From JANSYP01 sp038751255 (lineage in GTDB: Bacteria; Pseudomonadota; Alphaproteobacteria; Rhodobacterales; Rhodobacteraceae), in the NCBI GenBank assembly GCA_038751255.1, contig JBCDGN010000006.1:1-64000 (forward strand): a stretch of 64,000 nucleotides of DNA, written 5' to 3'. Shown piece after piece: positions 24,294 through 33,689 of this stretch (its first letter is position 1; each line of letters opens with the position of its first letter). Below the pieces are notes generated by a model, which worked only from the letters and a program-made list of their open reading frames with translations, had not been told where the DNA came from and did no database searches. Made by a program: the position numbers and the translations under genes.

Positions 24294-25207
24294 GGATGTG
24301 TGCGGCCGGCGGGCTTGTCGCTTCGCTTTGGGTATCCTCAGCTTGGGCCGTCTGCGATCCGCTGCAAGAGGCTGACGAGATACTTTCGACTCTCGATGAG
24401 AAGAGCAGCACAGCCCTGAGCACGCTGCGCGAATCAGCGCTGCAACGTGGATGTACTGGCAGCGAACAGCAACAGATTGGCCGCTGGTTGTCTCTTTCAC
24501 TTCTTTACGATGCAGCGCGTAGTTTCAGCAGCCTTGAAGAGGCCGAACCGAGCTTGCGGCGCGCGGCTGCTTTCGGGGGCATTTGGCAGGTCCACAATGC
24601 ACTAGGCGATGCAGCGCGCGCGCGCAGAGACTATGACGAGGCTGCGCTTCAGTATCAGCTCGCCATCCAGGATGCGCAGATATTGGCGGATCCCTCGTCA
24701 AGCTATCTTGATGTGCCACCAGGTGAGGATGCGATGACTGCTTTGGTTGGCAAGGCCAATGACATGCGCCTTCTGGCCTCTGGCTTTGTGACACTCCCTG
24801 GACGTCCGGCTTGTCAGATTCAGACGACGAGCCTTTGGACCGCGCAGATCGTTGCGCCGATCCGTTTCGTGACCAACGAGACCACAATGACGGATGAGGG
24901 TAAGTCCGCGGCGGATGAGCTTTATTCCTGCCTTGCCGCGCTGGACCCGGCGAATATCGAAAGTATCACCATCATTGGTCACACCGATGAACGGGGCTCT
25001 GATAGCTACAATCAAGCGCTTTCTTTGCGCCGTGCAGAAGCGGTCAAAACCTATTTGGTGGACCGAGGCCTGCGTCTTGACATGGGGATTGAGGGACGCG
25101 GTGAGGAAGAGCTTTTTCAACCCGACACCAGTTTTGCCTATAGCGAGGAAGAACGTTGGCAAATGAGCCGTCGGGTTGAAGTTGATGTCGTCGAACGCGG
25201 GAGCTGA
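24290..25207 (+). CDS. exported helical-repeat protein with OmpA peptidoglycan-binding domain
   Basis: A 305-residue protein, start ATG 24290 overlapping the trypsin stop. It has a signal peptide (1-20, SSAWA). Residues ~25-160 are helical with a TPR-like unit (GDAARARRDYDEAALQYQLAI). Residues ~185-300 form an OmpA-like domain with intact wall-binding residues: IIGHTDERGSDSYNQALSLR, GIEGRGEEE, and MSRRVEVDVV for the NRRVE motif. It probably anchors the protease components to peptidoglycan. Three bases separate it from the first metacaspase. Confidence 0.88.
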   Translation: MRMCAAGGLVASLWVSSAWAVCDPLQEADEILSTLDEKSSTALSTLRESALQRGCTGSEQQQIGRWLSLSLLYDAARSFSSLEEAEPSLRRAAAFGGIWQVHNALGDAARARRDYDEAALQYQLAIQDAQILADPSSSYLDVPPGEDAMTALVGKANDMRLLASGFVTLPGRPACQIQTTSLWTAQIVAPIRFVTNETTMTDEGKSAADELYSCLAALDPANIESITIIGHTDERGSDSYNQALSLRRAEAVKTYLVDRGLRLDMGIEGRGEEELFQPDTSFAYSEEERWQMSRRVEVDVVERGS

Positions 25208-25209
25208 AC

Positions 25210-26730
25210 ATGCATCAGCCGCTCTTAGCAGCACTCTGTGTCGCCTGGGCCGCTTCGTCCCCTGTGATCGCGGCGAATTACGCCTTGGTCATCGGTATCG
25301 ATGACTATGAAAGCATCGCCGACCTACAGGGTGCCAAAAATGACGCAACACTGATTGCTGAGGCGCTACAGACCTTTGGCGTTTCCGATCTGCGCGTTTT
25401 GCTAGACCAAGAGGCGACCTATGACTCAATCCGAAGCGCTTGGAATGATCTGTTGTCCAAAGCGCAATCTGGGGACACGCTTATCTTCACCTATTCTGGC
25501 CATGGCGCGCGCATCGCCGATGAAAATGGTGACGAAGCCAGCAGATCGCAGCCGGATGATGTGACCGACGAGATGTTCGTTTTCTCAAGCTACAACGAAC
25601 AAACCTCTGAAGGGAAAAAGGAAAAACTCATCGATGATGAGCTGCACCAATGGTTCCTGGCGGCAGGCGAAAAAGATGTGCAGGTGCTTTTTGTCGCCGA
25701 TAGCTGTTTTTCGGGCACTATCACACGCGGTGGGCGTGCGCGGTTCTTTGAAAGCCTCCTTGGGCTAGGCCCCGATATTCGGCGCAAGCCTCTGGAAAAT
25801 ATGCGAGAGACAGAAGAAGAGACCATCGAGAACGTGGTTTTTATGGCGGGATCTCGAGAGGCCGAGCCGGTCTTAGAGGTGTTGATCGACAACCGATATC
25901 ACGGTGCATTGAGCTATTCTTTCGCCAGGGCGCTTTCGATGGCGGCCGATCTTGATCAGGATGGCGCGCTGAGCCGCGACGAGCTGTCCGCATTCATTCC
26001 ACGAACGGCTCAGAGTTTTAATGGTGCTCGGCATCTGCCGGAACTCAGTGCAGTTGATGGACCTGATTTTGCTGTTTTGGTGCCGGACGAAACCGGCTGG
26101 AGCGATCCGAACGCGACCTGGGATTACGAAGGCACGGCCCAGGCGGAGCTGCCGCAAGCTTCGACAGCCTCCGCTCTGCCGTCAGCGCCAGGGGCGTCTT
26201 GGGACCCTGAGACTGGGAACATCACTGACGCAATGGGGGAAACCATTGCTTATGGCGTTGACGAAAACCGTCTGACGGAAGTGAATGACAAATTCGCCTT
26301 GCTGAATTTGCTGCGCGAGGGCGTGGTGCAGTCGGGGACGGACCTTTCCATCATCGTGGAAGGCGCGCCTTGGCATCGCGAATTGACCATAGGGACCGGA
26401 TTCCAAATCCAAATTGGCCCCCTCAAGCGTCCTTATATGACAGTGTTCAACCTAGCCAATAATGGCGAAGTGCAGCTGGTCTATCCTATCGATAGAACGG
26501 AACGACGACCGCTGCCATTGGGCGAAACAATTACTTTCGATGCGGAAGCATCAGAGCCATTGGGCTCCGATGAGTTGATCGTCATCCTCACAGATGAAGA
26601 GCCCGCAGATTTACGCCAAGCTTTGAAATGGGCGCTGCCTGCCAGCGAGTTTAGCGCCATCGTCACCCGCCTACTGGCTCAAGGGGGTGCCAGCTTTGGT
26701 CATTTCAGCATTGTCACACAGGATCAGTAA
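25210..26730 (+). CDS. secreted metacaspase-like protease with DUF4384-like domain
   Basis: A 506-residue protein with a signal peptide (1-22, SSPVIAAN). The caspase-fold domain (~23-290) has His98 in FTYSGHG and Cys166 in FVADSCFSG, and the acidic metacaspase features IADENGDE and LIDDELHQW that normally shape a basic (Arg/Lys) S1 pocket. A calcium-loop-like stretch, DLDQDGALSRDEL, lies near residue 255. A linker then leads to a C-terminal DUF4384-like domain (~395-470: MTVFNLANNGEVQLVYPID, then LGETITFD). It is the sixth gene of the operon, 1 base before the second metacaspase. It would cleave after Arg/Lys in the periplasm, and could therefore activate the trypsin zymogen at Arg42. That link is inference. 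Confidence 0.92.
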   Translation: MHQPLLAALCVAWAASSPVIAANYALVIGIDDYESIADLQGAKNDATLIAEALQTFGVSDLRVLLDQEATYDSIRSAWNDLLSKAQSGDTLIFTYSGHGARIADENGDEASRSQPDDVTDEMFVFSSYNEQTSEGKKEKLIDDELHQWFLAAGEKDVQVLFVADSCFSGTITRGGRARFFESLLGLGPDIRRKPLENMRETEEETIENVVFMAGSREAEPVLEVLIDNRYHGALSYSFARALSMAADLDQDGALSRDELSAFIPRTAQSFNGARHLPELSAVDGPDFAVLVPDETGWSDPNATWDYEGTAQAELPQASTASALPSAPGASWDPETGNITDAMGETIAYGVDENRLTEVNDKFALLNLLREGVVQSGTDLSIIVEGAPWHRELTIGTGFQIQIGPLKRPYMTVFNLANNGEVQLVYPIDRTERRPLPLGETITFDAEASEPLGSDELIVILTDEEPADLRQALKWALPASEFSAIVTRLLAQGGASFGHFSIVTQDQ

Positions 26731-26731
26731 G

Positions 26732-28210
26732 ATGAAACGGCTCGCACTGGTATTGACGGCGTTTTTGAGTGTCGCAAGTTTCGCTATCGCAGAGGATCGC
26801 GCGCTGCTGATCGGCGTCAGTGCTTACAACGGGGACGCAGCGCCCCTGGTAGGACCAGCAAACGATCTTCGCCTGATGAAACGGGTCTTGACCGAAAAGT
26901 TTGATTTCGAGACGTCCCAAATTCTGACTCTGGCCGATGATGACGTGACCCGCGGTGCGGTCTTGGGTGCCTTTCAAGACTGGCTGATCGACGGCACGCA
27001 GCCGGGAGATCGCGTGTTCATCTATTATTCCGGACATGGCACGCAGATCGCCGACCTTGATGGTGATGAAGGTCAAGAGGGACGGGATGAGGCATTGGTC
27101 ATGGTCGATTTTCGCCACTCTGATGCCCGATCCGGGGTCGTCACCGATGATGAGCTTGATGCGCTGTTCAAACGCCTCGCCGGTCGGCGCGTGACGGCGA
27201 TTGTTGATGCCTGCCACTCTGGGACAGTGTCGCGATCGCTCACGCCGGTGGTGGCCTCGACCGCTGCGAGGGCGCGGTTTGTGCCGGCACGGCTCGAAAA
27301 CTTACGTGGTGTCTCGGAAACGCGGTCGAGGTCGCGTGATACCGACGCGTTCAAACAAGATGCCAGCATCACAAATAGCGACCGGCCATCTACTGGGTTG
27401 CTGGAGGTCTGGTCCTCTGCCGCGTCCTACCAGCTTGCCTGGGAGACCGATTATGAGGGCGAGTCCCATGGTGTGTTCACCAAAAACTTCGCCGAAGCGG
27501 TTCTGGATGACCGAGCCGACAGCAATGACAATGGTCACACCAGCCGGGAAGAGCTTCTGGCCTACATAAACGCGCGCTCTGAGGCGTTCTGCGCATCCAG
27601 CCCAGACTGCGCCGCGCGTGGAACCGGGTTTACCCCACAGCTTGAAGTGCCCCATGCAAGCCGAATTCTGACCGTTGTCGATTGGCCGGAAGAAGGCAAC
27701 GAGCCCATTTCTGCCCCGACGGTCCAGGAGATGCTTGATCTCATTACTGGCGGGCGCAGAGACGTAAGGCTCGAACTCGTCCATCTCGACAGAACAAAGG
27801 GCGGACCCATTCGTCCCGGCGATCATGTGGCTTTCGAAATCCAATCTCAAAGGGACGGCGATGTGCTGCTGTTCGATCTACGTGATGGCGGTGTTGTGCA
27901 TCAACTTTTCCCGAGTGTCGCCTTTGCGAAAAACACCTCAGTTTTTTCTGGCGGGACGCTACGCATCCCTGACGCCTATACCCAGGTCGCTTTTCCCGCG
28001 CCCGCGGGACAAGGTACCTTGGTCGCGCTGATCGTCCATGACGCTGGACTGGTGAACAGCCTCAGTCAGCGCAACCGGCAGCTTACCCCAATCACCGATC
28101 CGCTCAGCTTTCTTGGCGAATTGATGAGTGAAATCAATGGTGTTTGGCATGGCGATGCAGAGAACCGAAAGGTCGAATTTGGCATGGCCGTGATGCCTTA
28201 TGCGATCTAA
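26732..28210 (+). CDS. secreted type I metacaspase-like protease with DUF4384-like domain
   Basis: A 492-residue protein with a signal peptide (1-20, SFAIA). The domain is a close fit to metacaspases: His102 in YYSGHGTQ, the acidic DLDGDE followed by GRDEALVMVDF, VVTDDELDAL, and Cys161 in IVDACHSGT. A basic, Arg/Ser-rich loop (~185-210: ETRSRSRDTDAF) downstream of the Cys may be an autocleavage site, as in other metacaspases. The calcium-type loop SNDNGHTSREELL is at ~255. A DUF4384-like domain occupies ~360-460 (DVLLFDLRDGGVVHQLFPS). It ends the operon and overlaps the convergent RyR/TrkA gene by 4 bases. It differs enough from its neighbour to be an old paralogue. Confidence 0.93.
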   Translation: MKRLALVLTAFLSVASFAIAEDRALLIGVSAYNGDAAPLVGPANDLRLMKRVLTEKFDFETSQILTLADDDVTRGAVLGAFQDWLIDGTQPGDRVFIYYSGHGTQIADLDGDEGQEGRDEALVMVDFRHSDARSGVVTDDELDALFKRLAGRRVTAIVDACHSGTVSRSLTPVVASTAARARFVPARLENLRGVSETRSRSRDTDAFKQDASITNSDRPSTGLLEVWSSAASYQLAWETDYEGESHGVFTKNFAEAVLDDRADSNDNGHTSREELLAYINARSEAFCASSPDCAARGTGFTPQLEVPHASRILTVVDWPEEGNEPISAPTVQEMLDLITGGRRDVRLELVHLDRTKGGPIRPGDHVAFEIQSQRDGDVLLFDLRDGGVVHQLFPSVAFAKNTSVFSGGTLRIPDAYTQVAFPAPAGQGTLVALIVHDAGLVNSLSQRNRQLTPITDPLSFLGELMSEINGVWHGDAENRKVEFGMAVMPYAI

Positions 28211-30315
28211 ACCGCGACCGGGTTGTCCAACCTGCGCGACGCATCCAGTCGATCCATGTCCGCGTCCGAGCATCCCAGGGGTCGTGCATCAACGCGCAAA
28301 ACCTCCACCGATTTGGGAAGTTTGGCAGCGCGCAACGCCTCTTCGAAAAGAGATGTCTGGAACAGATCGCGCCGTGTCTCAAAAACCGTAAAACTTGGCA
28401 TCCGTCCGCAGCGCGCATACCACGCCTTGGCCAGATCGATCATATCCGCGAACGGTGTATCGGGTTCAATGGTCTTCACGATCCGCAAGCTGTAGCAGGC
28501 GACCTCTAAGGGGAGATCCGCAAGCGCGGCGGATAGCGCCGTTTCGATAGAGTTCTCACCCTGTGTTAGATCAATGTTGAATTCCTGCCGCCAGACGCTT
28601 TTTCGCTGCGCCGCGTCGTAGCGTTCGGCACACCGTTCGAGGATCTGCACCACGATGTCTTCGTCTTTCTTTTGGTCGGCGGCGGAAAGATCTTCATAGT
28701 CGCGCATCAATGGATGCAATTTCTTTTCGTCGTCCCGCATGCCGGACTGAGCGGGCTCATAGCCGTCGGCGCGTTTTTCAGTGAGCCACCGCTCGTGTTC
28801 TGTCTGCGAGAGCCGAAGGATCAGGGCCTCATCCCGAAGAAGCTGATCGGCCAACGCTCTTGGGAGTCGCATGCCAGCCAATCCGGTCCCATGATCCGGC
28901 CTCAATCCGGCGCTGCGCAAGAGCTCGACCGCAGAGAGCGCTGCCCGATAGCTGGACCGACGACTGGAGTAAGTCAGTTTCTTCCAGGCTTGTTCGACTT
29001 GTTTGTCTTTGTCCTGGGTGAGCAGCCAAGTATTGTGTAGGGTTTCTGCGAGTTCTTCATGGAAGTTTTCAATCTCACTGTCTTCGGTATCGCTTCTGAT
29101 CCCACCAAAGAAAACAGGGCGGCTCGTCAGATCTACTAATGCGGTGGGCGCAATGCGGTCTCGGAAGTCTTGGCGCACATAAATGGGCGCTTTCAAACGC
29201 AGCTTGTTTAACTGAGCCTGTCTGAGACGCGTGGCAATGGCCGCATTTCTCGCATCATTTCCAGTTGCGACGATCAGCGCGGTGAGCGGGGCGAGCTTCT
29301 CCAACTCAATCAGCGGTTGTAAAATAGCGTCTTCTCCGCAGCGAAGCCCATCGAAATCCGCGATATCGACATTGGACAGACCATACAGACCTGGCCTTTC
29401 ACTTTCCATCCGAGCAATCGCCCCCGACGGGTTGCTGTCCAGTATCGACAGGCGCAATGGTTTAAGATCGGGGGCATGACAGCGCAAAACCAGCTCTTCC
29501 GCGATCGCAAGTCCAACGCTTCCAAGACCGATTAAGGCGATATGGACTTGGTCTTGCTGGCGCATGGTCGCAAGTGTTGTCGGCGCCATATGTGTCACCA
29601 ACGAGCGCGCGATGATCTGGCCCGCTGAAAACACCTCAAACTTCCGTAGATCCGCATGGAAAAGTTCCAAATCGCGGGCGATTGAGCCATCCTCCAACCG
29701 AATGCGCCAGTGCAGTTTTTCGTTGTGCGGTGAGGCATGCCGCGCTGAAAGAGCACGGGCGAGCTGAAGGTTACGCACACTTTGCCGGTCGCCCAACGTG
29801 ATATGAGCCGGCGCTCCGATCGCAGAGGCAATCTCGGCAATATCTTCTCCTGTAACTGGCAGCAGAGAGGTGCGGCTCAGTCTCGGGCTCAACACATCAA
29901 GGGTGTTTTTTTCGACGATCACCGTAAGAGGGCGATTTGCCAGATCGGCAGCGGTTTCTTCCATGTCCAACACAAAACGATCCCCACCAATGAGGACGTG
30001 GTGATCGGTTCGGTGTTTGGCCCGGAACTTCTTCCACGAGTCTCCTAAGAAAACAGCGACGACACCAAACACCGCCGAGATTGTGGCAAGCAAACCAGTT
30101 AAACTCGCAATGCGAAGCTCTAGAACGTTTGAAAATTTTTCGTCCGCATAAATACCGTCGCCGCCAAAGGCCAAGAGCGAAAGATAGACCGCCGCAGGTG
30201 CGTCTTTTTCCGCCCCAGTCCAACCGATAAACCCAAGGATCAAAGTGACCGTGCCCATCACGCAAAAGAAAACCCAAGCGGCATGGCGTTTTACAAAGCT
30301 TAAAAGGTCTCTCAT
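28207..30315 (-). CDS. membrane protein with TrkA-N/Rossmann and RyR domains
   Basis: About 702 residues from ATG 30315; a GTG at 30351 would add 12. Two membrane helices lie near residues 13-33 (FFCVMGTVTLILGFIGW) and 68-90 (LTGLLATISAVFGVVAVFL). A cytoplasmic TrkA-N-like nucleotide-binding part follows (HHVLIGGDRFVL), then a second Rossmann motif at ~255 (IALIGLGSVGLAIAEEL), and a RyR domain at ~500-560 (LSQTEHERWLTEKRADGYEP, then DLSAADQKKDEDIV). RyR domains in bacteria occur in conflict systems and are proposed to sense nucleotide-derived ligands. It is divergent from the patatin/SLOG gene pair. It is probably a ligand-gated membrane sensor or channel regulator; there is no direct evidence for the ligand. 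Confidence 0.85.
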   Translation of the reverse strand: MRDLLSFVKRHAAWVFFCVMGTVTLILGFIGWTGAEKDAPAAVYLSLLAFGGDGIYADEKFSNVLELRIASLTGLLATISAVFGVVAVFLGDSWKKFRAKHRTDHHVLIGGDRFVLDMEETAADLANRPLTVIVEKNTLDVLSPRLSRTSLLPVTGEDIAEIASAIGAPAHITLGDRQSVRNLQLARALSARHASPHNEKLHWRIRLEDGSIARDLELFHADLRKFEVFSAGQIIARSLVTHMAPTTLATMRQQDQVHIALIGLGSVGLAIAEELVLRCHAPDLKPLRLSILDSNPSGAIARMESERPGLYGLSNVDIADFDGLRCGEDAILQPLIELEKLAPLTALIVATGNDARNAAIATRLRQAQLNKLRLKAPIYVRQDFRDRIAPTALVDLTSRPVFFGGIRSDTEDSEIENFHEELAETLHNTWLLTQDKDKQVEQAWKKLTYSSRRSSYRAALSAVELLRSAGLRPDHGTGLAGMRLPRALADQLLRDEALILRLSQTEHERWLTEKRADGYEPAQSGMRDDEKKLHPLMRDYEDLSAADQKKDEDIVVQILERCAERYDAAQRKSVWRQEFNIDLTQGENSIETALSAALADLPLEVACYSLRIVKTIEPDTPFADMIDLAKAWYARCGRMPSFTVFETRRDLFQTSLFEEALRAAKLPKSVEVLRVDARPLGCSDADMDRLDASRRLDNPVAV

Positions 30316-30500
30316 TCCACACACATGAAATAGGTCATCAGAGGAATTCACTGGCTTGGATCACGCAAGTGCTGTGCTAGTGATTGCCCGAGAATGGGGT
30401 ATTAATCTAGCCGCTATTTGGAACTGCTGGGTTTGGTACATGCTGGGGCAACGGTGGGATTTCGGGAGTGGCTCAGGGACGCTTGGGTGGTCCGCGTGAC

Positions 30501-31598
30501 ATGACCGAACCACGTCGGATACTCTCCATCTCTGGCGGGGGCGTTCGTGGCATCATCGCTGTCGCGTTCCTTGAGGCGGTAGAAGGTATCTACCGCGCAC
30601 GACGCGGGCCCGATGCTCGGCTATGTGACGTCTTTGATTTGGTCGGCGGGACCTCTACCGGTGCGCTCATTGCGGCGGCGGTAGCGCTCGGCCATCCAAT
30701 GGAGCAGGTTGCGGATTTCTACCTCACCCGCGCAAAAGACTATTTCAAACGCCGAGCCTCTTGGCGCTTGGGGCTTGCGCCGGTGTATGACGCTGCGACG
30801 CTTGAGAAGGAAATTCGTCTTGAGGTCGGCGATGTGCGATTGGGCGACCCAGAGCTGCGCACCTTATTCGCCGTTGTAATGAAGCGTCTCGACACCGGCG
30901 CCTCTTGGATTGTGTCAAACATCCCCTCTGCCCCTTATTTCGAAGACCCTCCAGACAACAGTTTTGTCGGCAATCGCCATTATCCGCTGGCGCGGCTCTT
31001 GCGTGCGAGCACAGCCGCGCCTGTCTTGTTCAGTCAAGAGGTCCTTGAGATCGTCGAAAACGAGCCGCCGGGTGTCTTCGTTGATGGTGGTATCAGCCCT
31101 TATAACGACCCTTCGCTCGCGCTGCTAATGCTCGCGCGGATGCAGGCCTTTGGCCTGTCATGGGAGTTGGGGCCAGAGCAGCTTTTTGTTCTATCAGTCG
31201 GCTGTGGTCAGGTTCGGCGCCGCCTGGAGCCGCAAAGCGCAGCGAGTGCCGGACCATTGCGCCTGGCAGCACAGGCGCTCATGGGGACCACATGGGACGG
31301 CATGAACCATACGCGGATGATGATGCAGTGGCTTGGCGTGCCCTTGGTGCAAGAACCGGTCAATAGCGAAGTCGGCACCCTCGCCGAGGATCATCTTTTT
31401 GGGACACCGATTTTCTCAGAACTCAATCTTGACCTCCCGTTTGATGAAGACCGCTTGCGGGCTGCTGGACTGGATGTCGCGGAGGCAACGCTCAAAGAGT
31501 ATCGAGTGCTCGATAATCCTGACATTATCCATCCGCTCTACGATCTTGCCCGCGCTTGGTGCGCAAATACCTATGATTTAGAAGCTCTTTTGCCTTGA
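30501..31598 (+). CDS. patatin-like phospholipase
   Basis: A 365-residue cytoplasmic protein. It has the oxyanion-hole motif SGGGVRG (residues 11-17), nucleophile Ser52 in GTSTG, and the dyad Asp at about residue 194 in VDGG. ATG 30501 is chosen; GTG 30468 would add 11 residues. Patatins hydrolyse membrane phospholipids and serve as membrane-degrading effectors in several anti-phage systems, including CBASS (CapV). No cyclase gene is present here, so activation would have to be by another route, perhaps the SLOG-domain protein encoded 9 bases downstream or the divergent RyR protein. Confidence 0.93.
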   Translation: MTEPRRILSISGGGVRGIIAVAFLEAVEGIYRARRGPDARLCDVFDLVGGTSTGALIAAAVALGHPMEQVADFYLTRAKDYFKRRASWRLGLAPVYDAATLEKEIRLEVGDVRLGDPELRTLFAVVMKRLDTGASWIVSNIPSAPYFEDPPDNSFVGNRHYPLARLLRASTAAPVLFSQEVLEIVENEPPGVFVDGGISPYNDPSLALLMLARMQAFGLSWELGPEQLFVLSVGCGQVRRRLEPQSAASAGPLRLAAQALMGTTWDGMNHTRMMMQWLGVPLVQEPVNSEVGTLAEDHLFGTPIFSELNLDLPFDEDRLRAAGLDVAEATLKEYRVLDNPDIIHPLYDLARAWCANTYDLEALLP

Positions 31599-31607
31599 GG
31601 AGATATT

Positions 31608-33671
31608 ATGACCGACAGTGTTGAACTGCATCCTCGAATGACCTTACGCGTCGGCGTGACCGGCCATCGGCCAGACAACGAAGCGATGAAGGCGGCGATC
31701 GCAGAAGGGGGTCTTGAAGACAAGATCTCGAAACTGTTGCGGTGCCTTTCTGCTGCTGTTCAAGATCTCCACGCACAGGATCAGAACCCGCAAGATATTG
31801 GGAATACGACAAAAACCGCAGCCTACTCGAGTGAAGATCCAGAATTTCGTCTTGCCACCGCTCTCGCCGCAGGGGCCGATTGCATCGCGGCAAAAGCTGC
31901 GGTTCGCGAAGGCTACCTGCTCAGCTGTTTGCTTCCTTACATGCAGGCGCCTGCGCCAAACCGTCCCAACTATCGCCCGGATTTCACGGATGAAGAATGG
32001 GCCGGTTTCCAGGAGCTTTGGCAAATCAAAAATGGGCCGCGGCTCGAACTTGATGTCTCGGACGAAAACGATGATCCGCTTGCTTACCAGGCCGCTGGAC
32101 GCTTGGTTTTGGCCCATTGCGATGTTTTGCTTGCCATTTGGGACGGAGAACCGAGTGGCGGGGTTGGCGGAACGCGCGATACGATGGAAGAGGCCCTGCG
32201 CCGTGGTCATCGTGTTATCTGGCTGGACCTCAAGACCGGCAATATTATCCTTTGGCCCACGCAACAGCAGGGCGGGGATCCCAGAGTTGATCCTGAATAC
32301 CCGCGAATTGATCTGGAAAAAGGCTCTTGCGACCCTGTGTTGCAGGATATGCTGGAAACGCTCTTGGCCTTTCCGGAGACGCAATCGACTGATCAGAGCG
32401 ATCACCACAACGGATCCAAGGGCGCCCATGGTCAGACGCAATCTGACACGCGCGAAAGCCTGAAAGACTACTATGACGCGAAGGAGAAAGACGATGCCTA
32501 TCTCATCTTTGGATATGATTGGCTGAGGTTTATCTTCAATGCAGGCGGAAGCTTATCGCTCAAAACTTCCTTCGTCACAGGACCAGACGGCGACCAAAAG
32601 CGTTGGAAAAAGATCTCCGACGCGGCCGACAAAATTGAGGCAGATGCCAATCGGGATCGCGAGAGTTTATCCAACCGGATTGATCGTTGCATCGTTCGGC
32701 GATGGCGAAGGGCGGACCGTTTGGCCAATGAGTTCTCTGCACGCTATCGCAGTGCTTATGTCTGGAACTTTATCTCCGCGGCCCTGGCCGTGTTCTTTGG
32801 CTTACTGATCATACTGTATCCGACCGACTACCCACCCTTGGAAGGTGCCGCGACGGCTTTTTCGGACTGGAAAACACTGGAGATCAAGGCGATCCTGGTT
32901 CTGATCGAATTGGTGCTGGTCTTAGGTATTTTGTTGCGGACCTGGTGGGGCGTCAAAAAGCATTGGCATGAACGTTGGCTCGACTATCGCTATATTGCAG
33001 AGTCGCTTAGGCCCGCGCCGTTGTCGATGCTAATGGGCAGCTCTCCTCTAAGACCCGAACTTTTCCCAGGCGGCGCGCCGGGGCAGGATTGGGTGATGTG
33101 GTATGTGAGAGCATGTCTGCGCGAAATAGAACCCCCGAGCGGTGTCATCGGACGCGAAGAATTGCGTCTGGTCATAAATGCAGCGCTCGAAACCGAGGTG
33201 GAACCGCAAATCAAGTATCATGCATTGAACAAAAAGCGGATGCACAAGCTGTTTCACGGGATCGAGAAACTAGCGAAGTGGTTGCTCATTGCGACGCTCG
33301 GGGTCGGGGGGCTCTACCTAATTGTCTTTGCCATTTATTGGGTGACGGACCACAAATGGCTGTCAGATCAGCTTAAGAGCGTTGGGAAGCCCTGGTTTAC
33401 CTTTCTAGGTGGCATTCTTCCGGTGTTTGGGGCAGCGCTTTTTGGCATCCGTGTGACCGGTGATTTTGGAGCGCTCGAGCGGCAATCCAAACGTACACTC
33501 GCCTCTTTGGAGAGTATTCAGGCGAACCTGCTGAAAGAGTGCAACGCGGAGCATAGTCCAAACCGGATCCGCTTGCGACGGTCGTTCGCGCACCTCTCAA
33601 CGGTGCTTTCGGCAGACGTCCACTTGTGGGGGACCATCTATAGCGAGCGGCCCCTGCCTGCAGGTTTTTAG
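31608..33671 (+). CDS. SLOG-domain protein with C-terminal four-helix membrane region
   Basis: A 687-residue protein after a GAGGAGA ribosome site. Residues ~10-235 follow the SLOG/LOG nucleotide-binding pattern: RVGVTGHRPDN, LAAGADCIAAKAAV, CDVLLAIWDGEPSGGVGGT (the Gly-rich loop), and VIWLDL. A hydrophilic linker (~260-380) is followed by helices at ~383-405 (FISAALAVFFGLLIILYP), 425-443, 558-580 and 594-612. SLOG modules are proposed sensors or processors of nucleotide ligands, and often accompany SLATT-type membrane effectors. The C-terminus here may be a divergent SLATT-like pore. It forms a two-gene unit with the patatin. Confidence 0.8.
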   Translation: MTDSVELHPRMTLRVGVTGHRPDNEAMKAAIAEGGLEDKISKLLRCLSAAVQDLHAQDQNPQDIGNTTKTAAYSSEDPEFRLATALAAGADCIAAKAAVREGYLLSCLLPYMQAPAPNRPNYRPDFTDEEWAGFQELWQIKNGPRLELDVSDENDDPLAYQAAGRLVLAHCDVLLAIWDGEPSGGVGGTRDTMEEALRRGHRVIWLDLKTGNIILWPTQQQGGDPRVDPEYPRIDLEKGSCDPVLQDMLETLLAFPETQSTDQSDHHNGSKGAHGQTQSDTRESLKDYYDAKEKDDAYLIFGYDWLRFIFNAGGSLSLKTSFVTGPDGDQKRWKKISDAADKIEADANRDRESLSNRIDRCIVRRWRRADRLANEFSARYRSAYVWNFISAALAVFFGLLIILYPTDYPPLEGAATAFSDWKTLEIKAILVLIELVLVLGILLRTWWGVKKHWHERWLDYRYIAESLRPAPLSMLMGSSPLRPELFPGGAPGQDWVMWYVRACLREIEPPSGVIGREELRLVINAALETEVEPQIKYHALNKKRMHKLFHGIEKLAKWLLIATLGVGGLYLIVFAIYWVTDHKWLSDQLKSVGKPWFTFLGGILPVFGAALFGIRVTGDFGALERQSKRTLASLESIQANLLKECNAEHSPNRIRLRRSFAHLSTVLSADVHLWGTIYSERPLPAGF

Positions 33672-33689
33672 GAGCGAGAGACTGGTCGC

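Noticed and set aside
30501..33671. Patatin and SLOG genes considered as a CBASS operon
   Set aside because: No CD-NTase/cyclase, E1/E2, JAB or other CBASS companion gene is present nearby. The patatin alone is not enough.
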